From Burkholderiales bacterium (GTDB lineage Bacteria > Pseudomonadota > Gammaproteobacteria > Burkholderiales > JAEUOS01), in assembly GCA_947473125.1 (NCBI GenBank), contig CANJDH010000004.1, forward strand, positions 34,825 to 98,824: a stretch of 64,000 bases of DNA, written 5' to 3'. Positions 10,224 to 19,247 of this stretch are shown here, one piece after another. The translations under genes were made by a program, and so were the position numbers. Positions within the stretch are counted from its first letter, which is position 1. Each line of letters starts with the position of its first letter. The notes under the pieces are model-generated. The model searched no databases and was not told where the DNA came from. It saw only the letters and a list, made by a program, of their open reading frames with translations.

Positions 10224-10245
10224 TTGACGTTAACGTAAACGTCAA
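10224..10245. promoter_or_regulatory. Perfect 8-bp-arm inverted repeat TTGACGTT-aacgta-AACGTCAA upstream of icmF (candidate operator)
   Basis: Direct reading; 160 nt upstream of the IcmF start; TTGACG could act as -35 with TAGGCT (10247-10252) as a weak -10 at 17-bp spacing. Confidence 0.6.
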
Positions 10246-10404
10246 GTAGGCTTCGTCCTCCGGAGCACAGCACTAATGGCGTCCCGGCGCGCCGTAGGTG
10301 CCTGGAGCGCACGGCATACAATCTTTGCCCGACCCGTTTTCAGAATACCGGCGCCGCTGATCACGCCGGACGATGCAACACTACGCAAGACCACGAGGCG
10401 TGCC

Positions 10405-13400
10405 ATGACCGACCTTTCTGTGCAAAAACAGCTTGAAAGCCCGCGCCTCAAGAACAAGGTGCGCTTTGTTACCGCTGCCTCCCTGTTCGACGGCCACGAC
10501 GCCTCGATCAACATCATGCGCCGCATCCTGCAGGCACAAGGCGCCGAAGTCATCCACCTCGGGCACAACCGCTCGGTCGACGAAGTGGTCACGGCGGCCC
10601 TGCAGGAAGACGCGCAGGGCATCGCGATGTCGAGCTACCAGGGCGGGCACGTCGAGTATTTCAAATACATGGTGGATCTGCTCAAGGAGCGCGGCGGCGC
10701 TCACATCAAGATTTTTGCGGGCGGCGGCGGCGTGATCGTGCCCGACGAGATCCGCGACCTGCATGCCTACGGCGTCACGCGCATCTACTCGCCGGAAGAC
10801 GGCCAGAAACTCGGCCTGGTCGGCATGATCTGGGACATGCTCGAACGTTGCGATGTCGATCTGTCCAGCTACGCGCCCAAGACGCTTGATGCGTTGCGCG
10901 GCCCGGCCCAGCCGCAGCGCCGCGCACTGGCGCAATGGATCACGGCCATCGAAAACGGCAAGGCCGATGCCAACTTGCACAAAGCGATGCTCGACGTTGC
11001 CGCCAAGACCCGGACACCGACGCTCGGCATTACCGGCACCGGCGGTGCCGGCAAGAGTTCGCTCACCGATGAATTGATTCGCCGGTTTCGGCTTGACCAG
11101 GGCGATGGCCTGCAGATCGCCGTAATCTCGATCGACCCGTCGCGGCGCAAATCGGGCGGCGCCCTGCTCGGCGACCGGATTCGCATGAATGCGATCAACT
11201 CAGTTGGCAACCGCGCGAACATCTTCATGCGCTCGCTGGCCACGCGCGAAGCCGGCAGCGAAATCTCCAAGGCGTTGCCCGACGTGATTTCGGCCTGCAA
11301 GGTCGCAGGGTTTGACCTGATCATCGTGGAAACCTCGGGCATCGGCCAGGGCGATGCCGCGATCGTGCCGCTGGTCGACGCCAGCCTGTATGTGATGACG
11401 CCGGAGTTCGGCGCCGCCTCGCAGTTGGAAAAAATCGACATGCTCGACTTTGCCGATTTTGTGGCGATCAACAAGTTCGACCGCAAGGGCGCACCCGACG
11501 CGCTGCGCGACGTGCGCAAGCAATACCAGCGCAACCGTGAAGCCTGGAGCGTTGCCTCCGAAGACATGCCGGTCTACGGCACCATGGCGAGCCGCTTCAA
11601 TGACGATGGCGTGACCGCCCTCTACCAGGGTCTATGCCCGAAGCTCACGGAGCTGGGCCTGACTCTCAAGCAAAGCCGGCTCCCCAAGGTGAAAGTGAAG
11701 TCGTCCAGCAACCAGACGCCGATCGTGCCGCCGGCCAAGGTGCGTTACCTGTCGGAAATTGCCGACACAGTGCGTGGTTATCACGCGCAGGCAAAAGCAC
11801 AAGTGGCACTGGCGCGCGAGGCGCAGCAGTTGCGCGCCTCCAAGGCAATCGCCTCAAAAGGCGCTTCCACCAACGGTTTCAACGATGCCTCTCTGGCAGG
11901 ATTGGAGCACCTCGCTGCCGAGCGCGAAGCACGCCTCACACCCGAAGCCAGGCAACTCCTTGCCCAATGGCCCGAAATGCAGAGAGCCTACGCAGGCGAT
12001 GAATATGTCGTGAAGATTCGCGACAAGGAAATCCGCACCGACCTCACCACCACCTCGCTTTCGGGCACCAAGGTACGCAAGGTGGCCCTGCCGCGTTTTG
12101 AAGACCACGGCGAGCAACTGCGCTGGCTGCTGCTCGAAAACGTGCCGGGCTCCTTCCCCTACACCGCCGGCGTGTTCGCCTTCAAGCGCGAGAACGAAGA
12201 CCCGACGCGCATGTTCGCCGGCGAGGGTGACCCGTTCCGCACCAACAAGCGCTTCCATCATGTCTCCGAAGGCATGGCGGCCAAGCGCCTCTCGACCGCG
12301 TTCGACTCGGTCACGCTGTACGGCAACGACCCGAACCTGCGCCCGGACATTTACGGCAAGGTCGGCAATTCAGGCGTCTCGATCGCTACGCTCGACGACA
12401 TGAAGGTGCTGTACGGCGGCTTTGATTTGACCAGCCCCAACACCAGTGTCTCGATGACGATCAACGGCCCGGCGCCGACCATCCTCGCGTTCTTCATGAA
12501 CACCGCAATCGACCAGAACCTTGACAAGTTCAAGATGGATAACGACCGTGATCCCACTGCCGATGAAGCTGCGAAGATTCGCGCCTGGGTGCTGGAAAAC
12601 GTGCGCGGCACGGTGCAGGCCGACATCCTCAAAGAAGACCAGGGCCAGAACACCTGCATTTTCTCGACCGAGTTTTCGCTCAAGGTGATGGGCGACATCG
12701 CCGAGTACTTTGTCCACCACAAGGTACGCAACTTCTACTCGGTATCGATCAGCGGATACCACATCGCCGAAGCTGGCGCCAACCCGATCTCGCAGCTCGC
12801 GCTGACGTTGTCGAACGGCTTCACCTTCGTCGAAGCCTACCTTGCGCGCGGCATGCACATCGATGACTTCGCCGCCAACCTGTCGTTTTTCTTCTCCTAC
12901 GGCATGGACCCGGAGTATGCGGTGATCGGCCGCGTGGCGCGGCGCATCTGGGCCACCACCATCAAGAACAAGTACGGCGGCAACGAACGCAGCCAGAAAC
13001 TCAAGTTTCATTCACAGACTTCCGGCCGTTCGCTGCACGCACAGGAAATTGCCTTCAACGACATCCGCACCACCCTGCAGGCGCTGATCTCGACCTACGA
13101 CAACACCAACTCGCTGCACACCAACGCCTACGACGAAGCGATCACCACGCCGACCGAAGAATCGGTGCGCCGCGCGATGGCGATCCAGCTGATCATCAAC
13201 CGCGAATGGGGCATCGGCAAGAACGAAAACCCGAACCAGGGCTCGTTCATCATCGAAGAGCTGACCGACCTGGTCGAAGAAGCCGTGCTCAAGGAATTCG
13301 AAGCCATCAGCGACCGCGGTGGCGTGCTCGGTGCGATGGAGACCGGCTTTCAGCGCGGCCAGATCCAGGAACAATCGATGTACTACGAGCACAAGAAGCA

Positions 13401-13704
13401 CGATGGCTCGTACCCGATCATCGGCGTCAACACCTTCCGCAACCCGCACGATTCGGGCATGCCGCAGGCGATTGAACTGATCCGCTCGACCGAGGAGGAA
13501 AAGCAGTCGCAGCTACAACGACTGGCCGATTTTCATGCCCGTAACAAAGACCAAGCCCCGAAGCAACTGCAACGCCTGCAGCAGGCGGTGATCGACAACC
13601 AGAACGTGTTCGACGTGCTGATGGATGCGGCGCGCGTCTGCTCGCTGGGGCAGATCACCAACGCCCTGTTTGAAGTGGGCGGGCAATACCGGCGCAGCAT
13701 GTAG
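10405..13704 (+). CDS. icmF: Fused isobutyryl-CoA mutase IcmF (B12-binding + MeaB-like G-protein + mutase domains)
   Basis: B12-binding [17 protein letters not shown]-loop [21 protein letters not shown]; mutase [33 protein letters not shown], characteristic of IcmF rather than plain MCM. Confidence 0.93.
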   Translation: MTDLSVQKQLESPRLKNKVRFVTAASLFDGHDASINIMRRILQAQGAEVIHLGHNRSVDEVVTAALQEDAQGIAMSSYQGGHVEYFKYMVDLLKERGGAHIKIFAGGGGVIVPDEIRDLHAYGVTRIYSPEDGQKLGLVGMIWDMLERCDVDLSSYAPKTLDALRGPAQPQRRALAQWITAIENGKADANLHKAMLDVAAKTRTPTLGITGTGGAGKSSLTDELIRRFRLDQGDGLQIAVISIDPSRRKSGGALLGDRIRMNAINSVGNRANIFMRSLATREAGSEISKALPDVISACKVAGFDLIIVETSGIGQGDAAIVPLVDASLYVMTPEFGAASQLEKIDMLDFADFVAINKFDRKGAPDALRDVRKQYQRNREAWSVASEDMPVYGTMASRFNDDGVTALYQGLCPKLTELGLTLKQSRLPKVKVKSSSNQTPIVPPAKVRYLSEIADTVRGYHAQAKAQVALAREAQQLRASKAIASKGASTNGFNDASLAGLEHLAAEREARLTPEARQLLAQWPEMQRAYAGDEYVVKIRDKEIRTDLTTTSLSGTKVRKVALPRFEDHGEQLRWLLLENVPGSFPYTAGVFAFKRENEDPTRMFAGEGDPFRTNKRFHHVSEGMAAKRLSTAFDSVTLYGNDPNLRPDIYGKVGNSGVSIATLDDMKVLYGGFDLTSPNTSVSMTINGPAPTILAFFMNTAIDQNLDKFKMDNDRDPTADEAAKIRAWVLENVRGTVQADILKEDQGQNTCIFSTEFSLKVMGDIAEYFVHHKVRNFYSVSISGYHIAEAGANPISQLALTLSNGFTFVEAYLARGMHIDDFAANLSFFFSYGMDPEYAVIGRVARRIWATTIKNKYGGNERSQKLKFHSQTSGRSLHAQEIAFNDIRTTLQALISTYDNTNSLHTNAYDEAITTPTEESVRRAMAIQLIINREWGIGKNENPNQGSFIIEELTDLVEEAVLKEFEAISDRGGVLGAMETGFQRGQIQEQSMYYEHKKHDGSYPIIGVNTFRNPHDSGMPQAIELIRSTEEEKQSQLQRLADFHARNKDQAPKQLQRLQQAVIDNQNVFDVLMDAARVCSLGQITNALFEVGGQYRRSM

Positions 13705-13819
13705 GATGGATCGCCCCATCTACCTACACGTCACCACGGACAGGTCGAGGAGATGTCGGCTGAGCGTCGTGATAACATAAACCCGTGCTACACAGGTTTT
13801 GTGTTTCGGGAGACATCAA

Positions 13820-14050
13820 ATGGCTAATCTGACAATCGCGGTTCCCGACGAAGTGCTCAAGCAAGCGCGTCAGCGTGCCGTGGGGCAAGGCACATCGGTC
13901 AACGCTGTGCTGCGCAATTACCTCGGCCAGTACGCCGGTGTCGAGTTGAAACTGGTGCGCGCGGCGGAGCAGGTGCTGGCGATTTCCGACAAAACCCACT
14001 CCGCCCGGGGACGCAAACGCTGGACCCGTGACGACCTATACCAGCGATGA
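13820..14050 (+). CDS. VapB-like antitoxin (ribbon-helix-helix-type)
   Basis: MANLTIAVPDEVLKQARQRAVGQGTSVNAVLRNYLGQYAG; overlaps the PIN toxin start (ATGA). Confidence 0.75.
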   Translation: MANLTIAVPDEVLKQARQRAVGQGTSVNAVLRNYLGQYAGVELKLVRAAEQVLAISDKTHSARGRKRWTRDDLYQR

Positions 14051-14466
14051 AATTTTTCTTCGATACCAACGTACTGGTCTATGTTTTTGACAGGAAGGCA
14101 CCGCAAAAGCGCGACCTGGCGCGCGCGCTGCTGATGCGGCATGCGGGTGACGGCGACATTCTCTTGAGCACCCAGGTGCTGCAGGAGTTTTATGTGACCG
14201 TGACGCGCAAGTTGACGCCGCCGCTTTCTCTGGATGACGCGGAGCGCACCGTCGCGAGCTATACGGAATTTCCAACCGTGCACATCGACAACCGGCTGAT
14301 CCTCGCCGCCATCGGCCGCAGTCAGGCGAGCAAGCTTTCGTTTTGGGATGGCCTGATCGTCCAAGCTGCACTGGCGGGCGGCGCCAGCGTGCTGTATTCG
14401 GAAGACCTGCAACACGGGCAGATATTTGACGGGCTGGCCGTTACCAATCCGTTCAAGACTCCCTGA
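14047..14466 (+). CDS. PIN-domain VapC-like toxin ribonuclease
   Basis: KFFFDTNVLVYVFD, LSTQVLQEFYV, KLSFWDGLIVQAAL, LYSEDLQHG: full PIN acidic constellation. Confidence 0.9.
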   Translation: MKFFFDTNVLVYVFDRKAPQKRDLARALLMRHAGDGDILLSTQVLQEFYVTVTRKLTPPLSLDDAERTVASYTEFPTVHIDNRLILAAIGRSQASKLSFWDGLIVQAALAGGASVLYSEDLQHGQIFDGLAVTNPFKTP

Positions 14467-14586
14467 CGCGCCGCGGCTGCCAAGCAGGGTTACCTGGTCG
14501 GGATTGCGCATCTGTCCTTCCCCGGCATCGGGCGGCTGCGGGCGGCGGGCGCAGGCTATACGTGGGTGCCGGTGAATTATTCGTGA
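14467..14586 (+). pseudogene. C-terminal remnant of an MBL-fold metallo-hydrolase
   Basis: Open frame after the vapC stop reads RAAAAKQGYLVGIAHLSFPGIGRLRAAGAGYTWVPVNYS*, resembling the terminal HLPFPGIGRVR...GYxWVPV segment of MBL-fold hydrolases; no upstream catalytic part. Confidence 0.65.
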
Positions 14587-14739
14587 ATTATTCGGCGCTG
14601 AAGCAGGCGCCAACTTGTAGAGGGTAAACGGCCTGAGAGGCGCTCTGGGAGCGGTTCTTCGGCCTATCGCGCGAACCCTTTTGGGATATTTCTCAATACA
14701 GAATATTTGAATAATAGTACGCAATAAATGTCGCAATAT

Positions 14740-14759
14740 TGCAACAATTCATTGTTGCA
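14740..14759. repeat. Inverted repeat TGCAACAAT-tc-ATTGTTGCA in AT-rich region upstream of fic
   Basis: Perfect 9-bp arms. Confidence 0.7.
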
Positions 14760-14774
14760 TCAATAGCTTATATG

Positions 14775-14799
14775 GTTCATGATGTTAGCAATCATGAAC
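14775..14799. repeat. Inverted repeat GTTCATGA-n9-TCATGAAC spanning the candidate fic start codons
   Basis: Perfect 8-bp arms; contains ATG at 14779, 14782 and 14794. Confidence 0.65.
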
Positions 14800-15993
14800 G
14801 CAAAATATAACGCGCCCTACCAATTTGAGCCTTTGCTGCCGGCCGAGGCACTGCAAGAGCCTCTTTTAGCCAAGGCGCACGACCTTACTCGCGCGGCAAC
14901 GCGGCTTGCAGGCCAGTCGGCACCGGTTGAATTGCGCGCCCTGCTGCGCGGAATGAACTCGTATTACACCAACCGCATCGAGGGGCAGCACACACGCCCT
15001 TCGGAAATCGAGCAGGCGCTGCGCAAGGATTTTTCCGCCAACCTCGATCTGGCCAAGCGGCAGCGCCTGGCCGTCGCACACATTGACACCGAAGCTGCGG
15101 TGGAGCAACGCTATCAGGGTATTGACGGTGCGCACCGCCTCTACAGCCCCGAAGCGATAGGCGATTTGCACCGTGAGCTTTTCGCCCGGCTCCCCGCCCC
15201 GGATCTGGCCACGGCGGAAGGCGGCGCGCTGACGCCCGGCGTTTTGCGCAAGCGCGACGTCACGGTGGGCAAGCATGTGGCGCCGGTGCGCGCCAGCGTG
15301 CCGGCGTTCCTGCAAAGCTGGGCGGCTTTCTACGGCAACGTACGTCGCGGCGAAGCGGCGGTACTGGCGTTGGCGGCGGCACACCAGCGCCTCGGTTGGA
15401 TACACCCATTTACCGACGGCAACGGGCGCGTGATGCGCCTGCACACCCACGCCGTGCTGACGGGACTAGGTTACACCGGTGGCCTGTGGTCGCCGCTGCG
15501 CGGTTTTGCACGTTCCACCGACCGCTATTTCGCATTGCTGGCCGATGCCGACGCGCCACGGCAAGGCGACCTTGACGGACGCGGCAATCTTTCCGAAAAG
15601 GCGCTGGCGGCCTGGATCGATTACGTGCTCGACGTGTGCCTCGATCAGGTGCAATTCATGGGCGGCATGCTCAACCTCTCCACCATGGAGCATCGCATTG
15701 CTGCATGCCTTGCTTTCGAAGAGCACACCTTGAAATCGGGCGTGCGCGGCGAAATGCTCAGACCCCTGCATTACCTGTTCGTCACCGGCGGTGAACTCGA
15801 TCGCGGGGCATTCAAGGCGATGACTGGTTTGGGCGAGCGCACTGCCATCAACGCGCTTTCCGCGTTGCTGGTGCGCGGATTGATTCGGTCCGACACGCCC
15901 CAAGGAAAGGTGCGGTTTGCATTTCCACACCATGCGCTGCGTTTTTACTTTCCGGCGCTTTGGCCGGAAGCAGAAGCGGAGGCAGGGGCGTAA
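14779..15993 (+). CDS. Fic family protein with C-terminal winged-helix-like region (start could be 14794)
   Basis: Fic core HPFTDGNGRVMRLHTH; N-terminal TNRIEG fits the class II (S/T)xxxE(G/N) inhibitory motif; C-terminal DRGAFKAMTGLGERTAINALSALLVRGLI. Confidence 0.93.
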   Translation: MMLAIMNAKYNAPYQFEPLLPAEALQEPLLAKAHDLTRAATRLAGQSAPVELRALLRGMNSYYTNRIEGQHTRPSEIEQALRKDFSANLDLAKRQRLAVAHIDTEAAVEQRYQGIDGAHRLYSPEAIGDLHRELFARLPAPDLATAEGGALTPGVLRKRDVTVGKHVAPVRASVPAFLQSWAAFYGNVRRGEAAVLALAAAHQRLGWIHPFTDGNGRVMRLHTHAVLTGLGYTGGLWSPLRGFARSTDRYFALLADADAPRQGDLDGRGNLSEKALAAWIDYVLDVCLDQVQFMGGMLNLSTMEHRIAACLAFEEHTLKSGVRGEMLRPLHYLFVTGGELDRGAFKAMTGLGERTAINALSALLVRGLIRSDTPQGKVRFAFPHHALRFYFPALWPEAEAEAGA

Positions 15994-16168
15994 CCGGGGG
16001 GCGTAACATCAGGTGTCCCGTCCAACGGAGAAGCGAGCAGGCTCATGAGCGCGCCGCGCGATTTTGCAGAGCGAAATGTTGACTTTGTCGCCACCAGCAG
16101 ACATCGACCGGCGCAGCAGGTAAGGCCGCCTCCCTTGGAGTCTTGCACTACACCCCCCAAATCCTTTC

Positions 16169-16366
16169 ATGCGACAAATCGGCACCCGAGCCGAGAGCCA
16201 ACCCAGCCGGCTTCCCACTGCGGCAGCGCTGCGTCTGGGCGCGATTCATCAGAAGACCGGCGGCGCGCTTGCTGCACTCGCAACCACCGGTGTGGCCAAA
16301 GGCATCTACCGCTTTCGCTCCTACGAGGAAAAAAACCGTCACAAACCCGATGGGCCGCCTGGCCGG
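16169..16366 (+). pseudogene. Degenerate or truncated first copy of a small conserved ORF (MRQIGTR family)
   Basis: MRQIGTRAESQ...TTGVAKGIYRFRSYEEKNRH, paralogous to 16557..16802; C-terminus diverges near the ORF6N remnant (end approximate). Confidence 0.5.
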
Positions 16367-16409
16367 TTCAGGTGGCGCGAGCAGATGACGCACCGACTCG
16401 ATCAGGCCG

Positions 16410-16526
16410 GAGATGGCCGGTGCCCTTCAAACCGCCTCTCAAACTTGAGGTCGCAAATTGCGACCTCAAATTGGCAAACTCGGCATCATTTAACTGAAAC
16501 ATGAAATCGGCCCGAAAGCGCGTCAG
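16410..16526 (-). pseudogene. ORF6N-domain protein remnant
   Basis: Minus strand LTRFRADFMFQLNDAEFANLRSQFATSSLRGG matches the RFPxDFMFQLTxxExxxLRSQxxTS region of ORF6N-domain proteins; the following PYAFTEQG part is absent. Confidence 0.65.
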
Positions 16527-16556
16527 GTCTTGCAGAACACGCCGCATAATCCGGTC

Positions 16557-16802
16557 ATGCGACAAATCGGCACTCGAATCCTTAGTCAAGCCGAGCAACG
16601 AAAAAATGCGGAGGCGCTGCGCTCGGCTACATTACAGTTTCCCGCCGCGCAATTCTTGCCGGGGCTACCCGCCACTGGTCACGTCAAGGGAGTTTACCGG
16701 TTCAAAACGCATGAAGAGATGAACCGCCACGACGAGGAGGCGCGGGCGCGCGCCATTGCTGCATACGCCCTCGACACCGCGCAACCCACCGGACAAGACT
16801 GA
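16557..16802 (+). CDS. Small conserved hypothetical protein (second copy, MRQIGTR family)
   Basis: MRQIGTRILSQAEQRKNAEALRSATLQFPAAQFLPGLPATGHVKGVYRFKTHEEMNRHDEEARARAIAAYAL; shared 17-nt start atgcgacaaatcggcac with the copy at 16169. Confidence 0.65.
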   Translation: MRQIGTRILSQAEQRKNAEALRSATLQFPAAQFLPGLPATGHVKGVYRFKTHEEMNRHDEEARARAIAAYALDTAQPTGQD

Positions 16803-16826
16803 CCGGCACTATCGGGGAGCCGTTCT

Positions 16827-17660
16827 ATGCCCAAACTTCTCACCCCCAGCCAAATAGAAGCCTGCAAACGTGACGGCTATCTCGCCCCGGTGCGTGTGAT
16901 GTCGGCCGCAGACGCGCACCAATGCCGCGTCGCTCTCGAAACACACGAAGCCAAAACCGGCCAACCGCTGCAGGGCAACTGGCGGCACAAGACGCACCTG
17001 CTGTTCACCTGGGCCGATGCGCTGGTGCACCACCCGGTGATCCTCGACGCGGTTGAAGATGTGATCGGCCCTGACATCCTGTGCTGGACCACCAACTTTT
17101 TCATCAAGGAAGCCAACAGCCCTGGCTTCGTGTCCTGGCACCAGGATTCAACCTACTGGGGGCTGGAGCCGGATGACGTGATCACGGCGTGGATCGCCTT
17201 TACCGAGGTCACGCCCGAGAACGGCTACATGCAGGTGATTCCAGGCAGCCACAAGATCGACCAGTTGCCGCACGTCGACACCTTCCACAAGGACAATCTG
17301 CTATCGCGAGGACAGGAGATTGCGGTCGAAGTCGACAAGACCAAGGCAGTGGGGCTCGCGCTGCACGCAGGCGAGATGTCGTTACATCACATCAAGCTGG
17401 TGCACGGCTCCGACGCCAACCGCACGGCTGACCGGCGCATCGGCCTCGCGATCCGTTACATTCCGACCACCGTGCGCCAGACCAAGGTGCGCGATGCGGC
17501 GATGCTGGTGCGCGGCACCGACAAGCATCGGCACTTTGACTACGAACCGCGTCCCAAGGCTGATCTGGATGAGGCGGCGCTGGAAGCGCATGCCGATTCG
17601 GTGGCGCGCCAGGTGAAGGCACTGTATTCAGGTACGGAGAAGACAGCCTTTCGCGCCTAG
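16827..17660 (+). CDS. Phytanoyl-CoA dioxygenase (PhyH) family protein
   Basis: FVSWHQDSTYWGLEPDDVITAWIAFTEVTPENGYMQVIPGSHK; distal HGSDANRTADRRIGLAIRYIPT. Confidence 0.9.
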   Translation: MPKLLTPSQIEACKRDGYLAPVRVMSAADAHQCRVALETHEAKTGQPLQGNWRHKTHLLFTWADALVHHPVILDAVEDVIGPDILCWTTNFFIKEANSPGFVSWHQDSTYWGLEPDDVITAWIAFTEVTPENGYMQVIPGSHKIDQLPHVDTFHKDNLLSRGQEIAVEVDKTKAVGLALHAGEMSLHHIKLVHGSDANRTADRRIGLAIRYIPTTVRQTKVRDAAMLVRGTDKHRHFDYEPRPKADLDEAALEAHADSVARQVKALYSGTEKTAFRA

Positions 17661-17718
17661 CGGCCAGACGCGGAACACCGCGCCGCTAAGCTGCGGATGC
17701 TTTGCCCCTGCGGCGAGC

Positions 17719-18114
17719 CTACTTCGGCGCGTCGTACAGGGGCTTGCCCTTGTCGACAATATGCACGGTATAGAGCTTGATGACGACGTCGCCGGCGACC
17801 TTCCATCCGGCGTGCGGTACATCGCGCAGGTTCATGATCGGCGCCCCGGTCGGAAACGGAACCGCGTCTTTGCCGGGGAGCTGAATCATCCCGCCCTGCA
17901 ATACGATGCCGGCTTCGACACCGTGATGAATATGCAGCGGAATCGATTCGCCGGGCTTGTATTCCGAAACCGACGAGACCACTTCCATGCCGGGCGCACC
18001 CGACAAATCCACCCGGCGGATTTCCTTGCGTTGCGGCGAATCCTGCGCCATCGCGCCAAACGGCAGCATCGCTACGCAGGCTGCCGCCAGCAAAACATTT
18101 CGAATTGACCCCAT
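17719..18114 (-). CDS. Secreted cupin-domain protein
   Basis: Signal MGSIRNVLLAAACVAMLPFGAMAQ; cupin IPLHIHHGVEAGIVLQGGM. Confidence 0.82.
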   Translation of the reverse strand: MGSIRNVLLAAACVAMLPFGAMAQDSPQRKEIRRVDLSGAPGMEVVSSVSEYKPGESIPLHIHHGVEAGIVLQGGMIQLPGKDAVPFPTGAPIMNLRDVPHAGWKVAGDVVIKLYTVHIVDKGKPLYDAPK

Positions 18115-18265
18115 GTTGACGCTCCTCCGTTGATGGCTTACTGCGGCCGTTGACCCCATTGTTCTGAATCGCATTGTGCGCGCACCATGTGTCCGGCACA
18201 AGGCGCATGCGCTCCGGTGTACCCTTTCGGACTTGCCACCTCGATTGATCTTCTCAAGGACCGCC

Positions 18266-19231
18266 ATGCCTGCCATTCGAATCCTCCGTATTGCACTGAT
18301 GCTGGCGCTTGCCGGCGCCATGCCGTTCGCCACCGCCCAGACCTGGCCGACCAAGCCGGTGCGCATCGTGCTGCAATTTCCGCCGGGCGGATCCACCGAC
18401 GTCGTAGCGCGCATCCTGGCCCAGGCGATGACGACCTCGCTGGGCCAGCCGGTGATTGTGGAAAACCGACCCGGCGCTGACGGCGCCATCGCCGGTGATT
18501 TCGTCGCGCGCTCGGAGCCCGATGGACACACATTCTTCCTTGCCAGCAACACCCCGATGATGCAGGTGCCGCTACTGCGGAAAAATGCCCCTTATGACCC
18601 GGTCAAGAGCTTCACGCCGGTGTCGCTGGTCGGGCGCTACATCTACGTGCTGGTCACCAACCCGACCCTGCCCGTGAAGGACGTCAACGAGCTGCTGGCG
18701 TACGCGCGCAACAACCCGGCCAAGCTGGGCTACGGTAGCTACAGCGGCGTCACGCAGCTGATGCATACGCGCCTCAAATCGGTGGGCGCCGACATGACGC
18801 TGGTGCCTTACAAGGGAGAGGGGCCGACCGTGATCGACATTCTCGGCAACCATGTGCAACTTACTTTCGCCACACCGGCGAGCACGCTCGCCCACATAAA
18901 AGACGGCAGGCTTCGCGCCCTTGCGGTGCTGCTGCCTTCACGCTGGAGCTTGTTGCCCAATGTACCTACCGGCGCCGAAGCCGGCCTGCCGCCGTTTACC
19001 GCGGGCACCTGGGCGGCCTTGTTCGGCCCGGCCCGGCTGCCGCCCGAGATCGCGCAGCGCATGAACAAGGAACTGAACGCCGCCATGAACCGGCCGGACG
19101 TGCGCGAAAAGATCGCGGCACAAGGCTTTGAACTTTCCGGTTCGACACCGGAAGAACTCGGGGCTTACCTGCAAGACCAGTTGCAGGCCTGGGGTCGCGC
19201 CTTCAACGAAGCCGGCATGAAGCCAGAGTGA
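18266..19231 (+). CDS. Bug/TctC-family substrate-binding protein
   Basis: Signal peptide, then TWPTKPVRIVLQFPPGGSTDVVARILAQ; VENRPGADGAIAGDFVA. Confidence 0.92.
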   Translation: MPAIRILRIALMLALAGAMPFATAQTWPTKPVRIVLQFPPGGSTDVVARILAQAMTTSLGQPVIVENRPGADGAIAGDFVARSEPDGHTFFLASNTPMMQVPLLRKNAPYDPVKSFTPVSLVGRYIYVLVTNPTLPVKDVNELLAYARNNPAKLGYGSYSGVTQLMHTRLKSVGADMTLVPYKGEGPTVIDILGNHVQLTFATPASTLAHIKDGRLRALAVLLPSRWSLLPNVPTGAEAGLPPFTAGTWAALFGPARLPPEIAQRMNKELNAAMNRPDVREKIAAQGFELSGSTPEELGAYLQDQLQAWGRAFNEAGMKPE

Positions 19232-19247
19232 AATCAACCGGACCTTG

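Noticed and set aside
10106-10321. Small minus-strand ORF between the response regulator and icmF
   Set aside because: Overlaps palindromic repeats and the candidate promoter; no family resemblance.
16445-16469. 25-nt palindrome TTGAGGTCGCAAATTGCGACCTCAA as an operator
   Set aside because: It falls inside the ORF6N remnant and is encoded by LRSQFATS, so the coding explanation is preferred; kept only as a note in that finding.
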